DNA from: Icerya purchasi
Lineage: Eukaryota > Arthropoda > Insecta > Hemiptera > Monophlebidae
Direction: 5' to 3'
Assembly: GCA_039619475.1 (NCBI GenBank)
Contig: CM077116.1
Span: 255,045,440-255,109,439 of the forward strand
DNA length: 64,000 nt
Positions 59,957-64,000 of this stretch are shown here, in pieces. Within the stretch, counting starts at the first letter, position 1. Each line of letters starts with the position of its first letter. The position numbers were made by a program, and so were the translations under genes. The notes beneath the pieces are model-generated. The model was not told the origin of the DNA. It saw only the letters and a program-made list of their open reading frames with translations, and ran no database searches.

Positions 59957-61140
59957 TACAGTCTGTTTCGTAAGAGCGTGTACCGCGAAACTCAACAATT
60001 ATTGGAGATAATGATTTGAAAAAGAAATACACACTTACTACATGGTGTAGATCGTGATGCTCTATTATTAAAAAGATGTCCAATCGCATCCAATGTTTGG
60101 CGTAATCCTAAAGAAAAGACCTCCATATCAATCGAATTTGTCGAAATAACTGCTTGACGGTCCAGATGACCCTCGGAGTTTCAACTTGAAAAGCGCCCAC
60201 ACATTTTCTATTGGATTTGCATCTAGCGACTGCGACGGCAAATCTAGTACGTTAACGTCATTTTCTTGTTTCCATGCAATACAAAGACGACTTCGATGTT
60301 TTGGGTCATTGTCTTCTTGCAGTAGCCGATTTTCATTTTTCCGCGTAAACCAACTTTCAGCAGACAATAATAAAGCCCCCTGATATATTTTGATCATTTT
60401 GCCAGCGGTCAAATTTTCTGTGAAGATGTGCAAATTGCCAAATCCCTGCTTTGAGAGACAGCTCCAGACATGCACCTTTACCGGGTGTTTAACGGTCCGC
60501 TGGATGAGTCTATTGGCGCGGTTAGACCAGGTATGAGTGATAGAAGAACATGCCCAAAAAGAAGCATCATCCGAAAAAATTACGTTGTCCTAATCGCGTT
60601 CCAAATTTTCTTTCGCCCAATTCAGTCTTTTTTTAACATGTTTTTTGGACAGTAGCGGTTTCATCACTGTGCTTCGAAATTTCACTTCATGACCCAGTAG
60701 ACGTCTTCTTATTGTGGCGCATGACACATTTAGATCCTTTTTACGCAAAATCGCTTGCTCCCCACGCAGTGATAGACAAGGATTCTTCTCAAACACCTGT
60801 AAAATCAATTTATCCTCCTTTTTCATTATTTTTCGTACGGAGCCACGATCCGATAGGTCATTGACGTTTTTCACGTCGGAATAACGTTTCACCCACTTAC
60901 TTACAAATGTCTTCGACTTTTTCACGTACTTAGCGGCAACTCCGAGCGACATTTTCGGTCCTTTTGGATATAAACACAGAAACGTGGCTTCGTAGCGTGA
61001 TGTGTACACGGCAGACATGGTGAAATATGTTTTCTATGACCAAGATCAAACGACAACTGATACATTTTGTACAAAGCATCTAAGGGGAAGGCTGTCGCTA
61101 TCTGTTCAGACTTGGATTTCTCCTCTAACGGTTTCAAGGA
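59957..61140 (-). mobile_element. Tc1-like DNA transposon, boundaries uncertain
   Basis: It carries a DD34E transposase on the minus strand. The left edge is placed at acagtctgtttcgtaagag, preceded by a ta-rich run, which looks like a Tc1-type end. A matching inverted end was not found to the right, where a different repeat begins near 61145, so the 5' end may be truncated or replaced. Confidence 0.6.
60128..61018 (-). pseudogene. Tc1-type transposase (DD34E) with one amber codon
   Basis: Start Met at 61018. The N-terminal paired-type HTH includes GVAAKYVKKSKTFVSKWVKR and IRRRLLGHEVKFRS. After LNWAKENLERD an in-frame TAG (60590-60592) replaces what is a Trp codon in the family, then the same frame goes on with NVIFSDDASF (first catalytic Asp), VHVWSCLSKQGFGNLHIF, LLQEDNDPKHRS (second Asp) and LDANPIENVWALFK (Glu), with 34 residues between the last two, so DD34E. 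The C-terminus ends early at YFDKFD-stop (about 297 codons against about 340 usual), so it is probably also truncated or frameshifted there. Confidence 0.88.
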
Positions 61141-61144
61141 CAAA

Positions 61145-62272
61145 GTTATAAAAATCCCGTGTCTTTATGTTTGTGCAGGATAAACTCGGAATTTACTTAA
61201 CCGATTATTATAAAATTTTGAAAGTACATGCAATTTGGTCCAACTCTTAACAGATAGGATACTTTTTGTTTTAATTATTTACATAAATATTTTTGTTATA
61301 TTAAATAATTTAATCGATCAATTTAAAAAAATAATTTTGACAATTTTATTATTTTTTGAGCACCAACTACTTTTCGTGGCTACTTTTGTGTATCGTGCGA
61401 TGTTAATCGAAATGCAACCATGTTCATCGCTGGCGCATGGCGTTATTATCGATGAATGATTAAATAAACGTTTTTTCGCTGTTGTTTACAAAAAAGTTCG
61501 TGTTATATGTGTAATTTTGAATGTAGAATTAATATGTGTGTTGATGATGCAATAGTTCCCCATTATGTAAAATACATAGATAGGGATGGTGCATCTTTGT
61601 TTTCGTCTCTATCTTATTTATTATATAATAATGAATTATTAGGAGTAGAAGAAAATGTATCGTACAATATGTTTGTAAAAACTGGAAGAGATTTAAGCAA
61701 TATACTATTGGACTTAATGGGGAACATATAAAAATAAAATAGAGTATTTAACTGATATGTCAAGTATTCGAACTTTTAGGCCAAAATCGCCGTATAAATT
61801 TTTTAAATTAACCATTTAACTTTTTTTTAATAATTTGCTACCAGAAATATTAAAATCTTTACTCAACCACTGTTATTTTGATTTTATGATAATAAATTAA
61901 TTTTAATAAAACGCTCGAGACAGAGTGGTTGAAATATATGAGTGAAGATGTTCTCTTAACGTGTAATTATGGGAGATCACCGTGTGAATAACTCGGCCTC
62001 TTCAAAACGATGGCTGTGTGTGTTGTTTAATTGAGCAAAACTTTTTGTTAGATTACGACGGACAGGTTATAGAAAAATCGACAATCTTCAGCTAAACGTG
62101 AAACATGAAGACTATTTTTTGTTAGACGGTGATAAACATGTTTCACCCAAAAGAGAGAGAAAGAATTTTTACGTAAATACAATTCCAGATAAAACAAAAA
62201 TTTTTTAATGAATTTCCAAGTACAGATTTAAACGGGCATTTATACACGGGCGAAGCTGTGGGGCACAGCTAG
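61145..62272 (+). mobile_element. Helitron-like repeat region with OTU fragment (tentative)
   Basis: The region opens with gtgcaggataaactcggaat and ttacttaaccgattattata, a motif common at one end of arthropod interspersed repeats, and closes with cgggcgaagctgtggggcac-agctag followed by t. The end has a 7-bp stem (agctgtg/cacagct around ggg) directly before ctag|t, compatible with the hairpin plus CTRR end of Helitrons. No Rep or helicase motif is seen, so a non-LTR element 3' end remains an alternative. It holds an OTU-like fragment. Confidence 0.45.
61507..61731 (+). pseudogene. OTU-type cysteine protease N-terminal fragment, catalytic Cys replaced by Ser
   Basis: The 74-codon frame contains HYVKYIDRDGASLFSSLSYL followed by LYNNE. 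OTU domains begin 'DGNCLFRxxS', with the Cys as nucleophile; here residue 30 is Ser (tct at 61594-61596, one base from tgt). After about residue 45 the match fades and the frame ends, so the His motif of the domain is missing. OTU-like domains are known from some eukaryotic Helitron-type transposons, which fits the surroundings. A functional protease cannot be encoded. Confidence 0.55.
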
Positions 62273-62286
62273 TATATATATATATA

Positions 62287-62545
62287 TTATCACGTTACCA
62301 GTCAAATAAATGACTAGCTATGTAATAAATAATATACTAAATTTACAAATTTAAAATCCTAAATAAATCAATCCTTAATATCCCATCGTGGTTGCCAGTT
62401 ATCACGTACCAGTCAATTAAATGACTAGTTACGTAATAAATTATATACTAAATTTACAAATCAATTATCACGTACTAGTCAAATAAAAGACTAGTTACGT
62501 AATAAAATTTCCTAAAATTTACAAAATTTTATATCCCTTTAAATA
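62287..62545. repeat. Three copies of a palindromic ~65-bp motif
   Basis: Copies start ttatcacgt at 62287, 62399 and 62465. Each has the near-palindrome acgtaccagtca-(aataaa)-tgactagttacgt and then taataaa...aaatttacaaa. Copies 1 and 3 are also followed by related taaataaatcaat segments, so the arrangement is a nested duplication. They start right after the ta run that follows the Helitron-like end. Confidence 0.75.
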
Positions 62546-62804
62546 AATCAATTTTTAAATACCCCGTCAAAATTTAAACTCTGAGTAAGCGGTTTTCTTA
62601 ACAATATCACTATTTTCGTGAGTTGTCTTGAATAAAAAAAATTACTATTTTTTATTTAATTTATACTAACAGCCATTATATAAAATATAAACAAAACATA
62701 TAAAGCGCTTGAATTACAAATAAGACGATTAGTGATTTGAGGGCCCTTTCGCAACGCCGCACGCATACTAATTATAACATTTTCACATTACACACATATA
62801 TACA

Positions 62805-63431
62805 AATGGTCAAAACTCACACGTACAAACGTAAAATATAAATATACTATAATCACTGTTCGCATCTTGCGTGCCGGTGTTATTTTTTTGCTCCCTCTGC
62901 TGGAGTATAATCTGTGAATTCTTTGATGCTTGAATAACTAATTGTTGAATCCTCCACTGTAATTGACTCCTTTTGTTGTCTTGATTTATACCGATTTATT
63001 TCTTCTGGTTTCGAATATGAATATTTCTTTTACTTTAATAAATATAATTATTTCATTTTATAAGAAACCGCTCAACACATGGGTTGAGTTTAAAAACTGG
63101 TTAAAATAAAAATGGTCAAAACTCATACGTACAAACGTAAAATATAAATATGTACTATAATTACTGTTCGCATCTTGCGTGCAGGTGTTATTCCTTTGCT
63201 CCCTCTGTCGGAGTATAATCTGTGAATTCTTCGATACCTGAATAACTAATTGTTGAATCTTCCGCTGTAATTGACTCATTTTGTTGTCTTGATTTATACC
63301 GGTTTATTTCTTCTGGTTTCGTATATGAATATTTCTTTTACTTTAATAAATATTATAAATATTTCATTTTATAAGAAACCACTCAACCATAATACACAGG
63401 TTAAGTTTAAAAACTGGTTAAAATAAAAATT
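62805..63431. repeat. Tandem duplication with ~306-bp period
   Basis: aatggtcaaaactca starts at 62805 and again at 63111. The units share gttcgcatcttgcgtgc, gctccctctg, ggagtataatctgtgaattc and ataactaattgttgaatc, and end actggttaaaataaaa. The second unit is slightly longer because of small insertions. Non-coding. Confidence 0.9.
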
Positions 63432-63621
63432 CAATAGAGTGATTCTTTAAAATATAAACGAATTCTCTTTAAATAAAACATATTCTTTTTTAAAATTAAA
63501 AGTGTTCTGAATAAAATTTAATTAGCTCATTCAAAGTATAATCTTGACTAGCCAGAAATTATCGAAAATTGTAATCCAGAAACTTATTTAATTGTTCGCA
63601 TATTTCACGTATACAAATTTA

Positions 63622-63654
<33 letters not shown>

Positions 63655-64000
63655 GGAATAGATTATAAAATTAATAATTTAGTTAATTTAAGATTATTGA
63701 AAGACAAAATTTCTTCCATTTATCGGTGTACAATTACATTAATTGTTAAAATTACATTCCAGATTTTCGTTCGATGTTACATCTCCATCGTAAAAGCAAA
63801 TTTGTAAAATCTTTAAAGAAAATTAACAACAGCATTTTGATGTACTACTAAAATTACAGTTACTTCTTACGAATGATTCAAGAACAGTGATATCATATCA
63901 AAGTAATAAATAAATTATTTATTGATAGTTTTCGCTTTAAAAGATTTCGATATTGTTAAGTACTTCGTGCAACTTATAATCCCTTTCACTTTTAAATTGA
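63432..64000. other. Non-coding right end
   Basis: AT-rich with a poly-A plus (TA)n run at 63620-63651. Nothing recognised. Confidence 0.5.

Noticed and set aside
1..64000. CRISPR array, operons or bacterial mobile elements
   Set aside because: The introns, eukaryotic transposons and SINEs show a eukaryotic nuclear genome; the regular repeats found are minisatellites without unique spacers.

Overview
The window is eukaryotic and most likely from an insect nuclear genome. It is AT-rich, has GT-AG introns, carries one multi-exon gene of an insect-type His/Pro/Tyr-rich protein, and is full of class I and class II transposable elements, microsatellites and fold-back repeats. There are no operons, no rRNA and no true tRNA gene. 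The order of insect cannot be fixed from this sequence alone.

Left end (1-7.4 kb): three exons of one minus-strand host gene (7151-7380, about 1569-2075, about 142-389) with splice sites whose phases agree. Its first exon lies outside what I can identify. The large intron holds antisense LINE 3' fragments and a diverged fold-back repeat. From 7.4 to 22 kb there is mostly unassigned non-coding DNA, with a doubtful decayed mariner-like relic (7.6-8.5 kb), two copies of a tRNA-derived SINE (8.9 and 17.5 kb), a scrap of a second LINE (13.9 kb) and a complete but broken Tigger/pogo element (14396-16522).

22-26 kb: a mariner with matching terminal repeats and a single 1-nt frameshift sits inside an older element with ~260-bp inverted arms. 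28-32 kb: a decayed LINE with a nested SINE, then a hAT-type non-autonomous element with a perfect 8-bp target duplication that was itself invaded by a palindromic element. 32-41 kb: unassigned DNA with a compound microsatellite. 41.5-42.4 kb: a second hAT copy, also with a perfect 8-bp duplication, in which a 17-bp motif has grown into a ~14-copy array. 43-46.8 kb: a ~380-bp inverted repeat whose right arm was interrupted by a LINE while the left arm keeps the empty site; another palindromic element lies between the arms.

48-53 kb: a 25/26-bp alternating minisatellite, a transposase C-terminal scrap, a decayed LINE, a ~520-bp palindrome, and a 5'-truncated LINE flanked by a direct repeat of ~204 bp that behaves as an exceptionally long target-site duplication. 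54-58 kb: more decayed LINE pieces (reverse transcriptase and RNase H). 60-62.3 kb: a Tc1-like DD34E transposase with one amber codon next to a Helitron-like region carrying an OTU-protease fragment whose catalytic Cys is Ser. The right end has palindromic short repeats and a 306-bp tandem duplication.

The most noteworthy items are the 204-bp LINE duplication, the natural empty site in the inverted repeat, the nested hAT/palindrome chronology, the 50.4-50.96 kb hairpin, and the OTU-bearing element.
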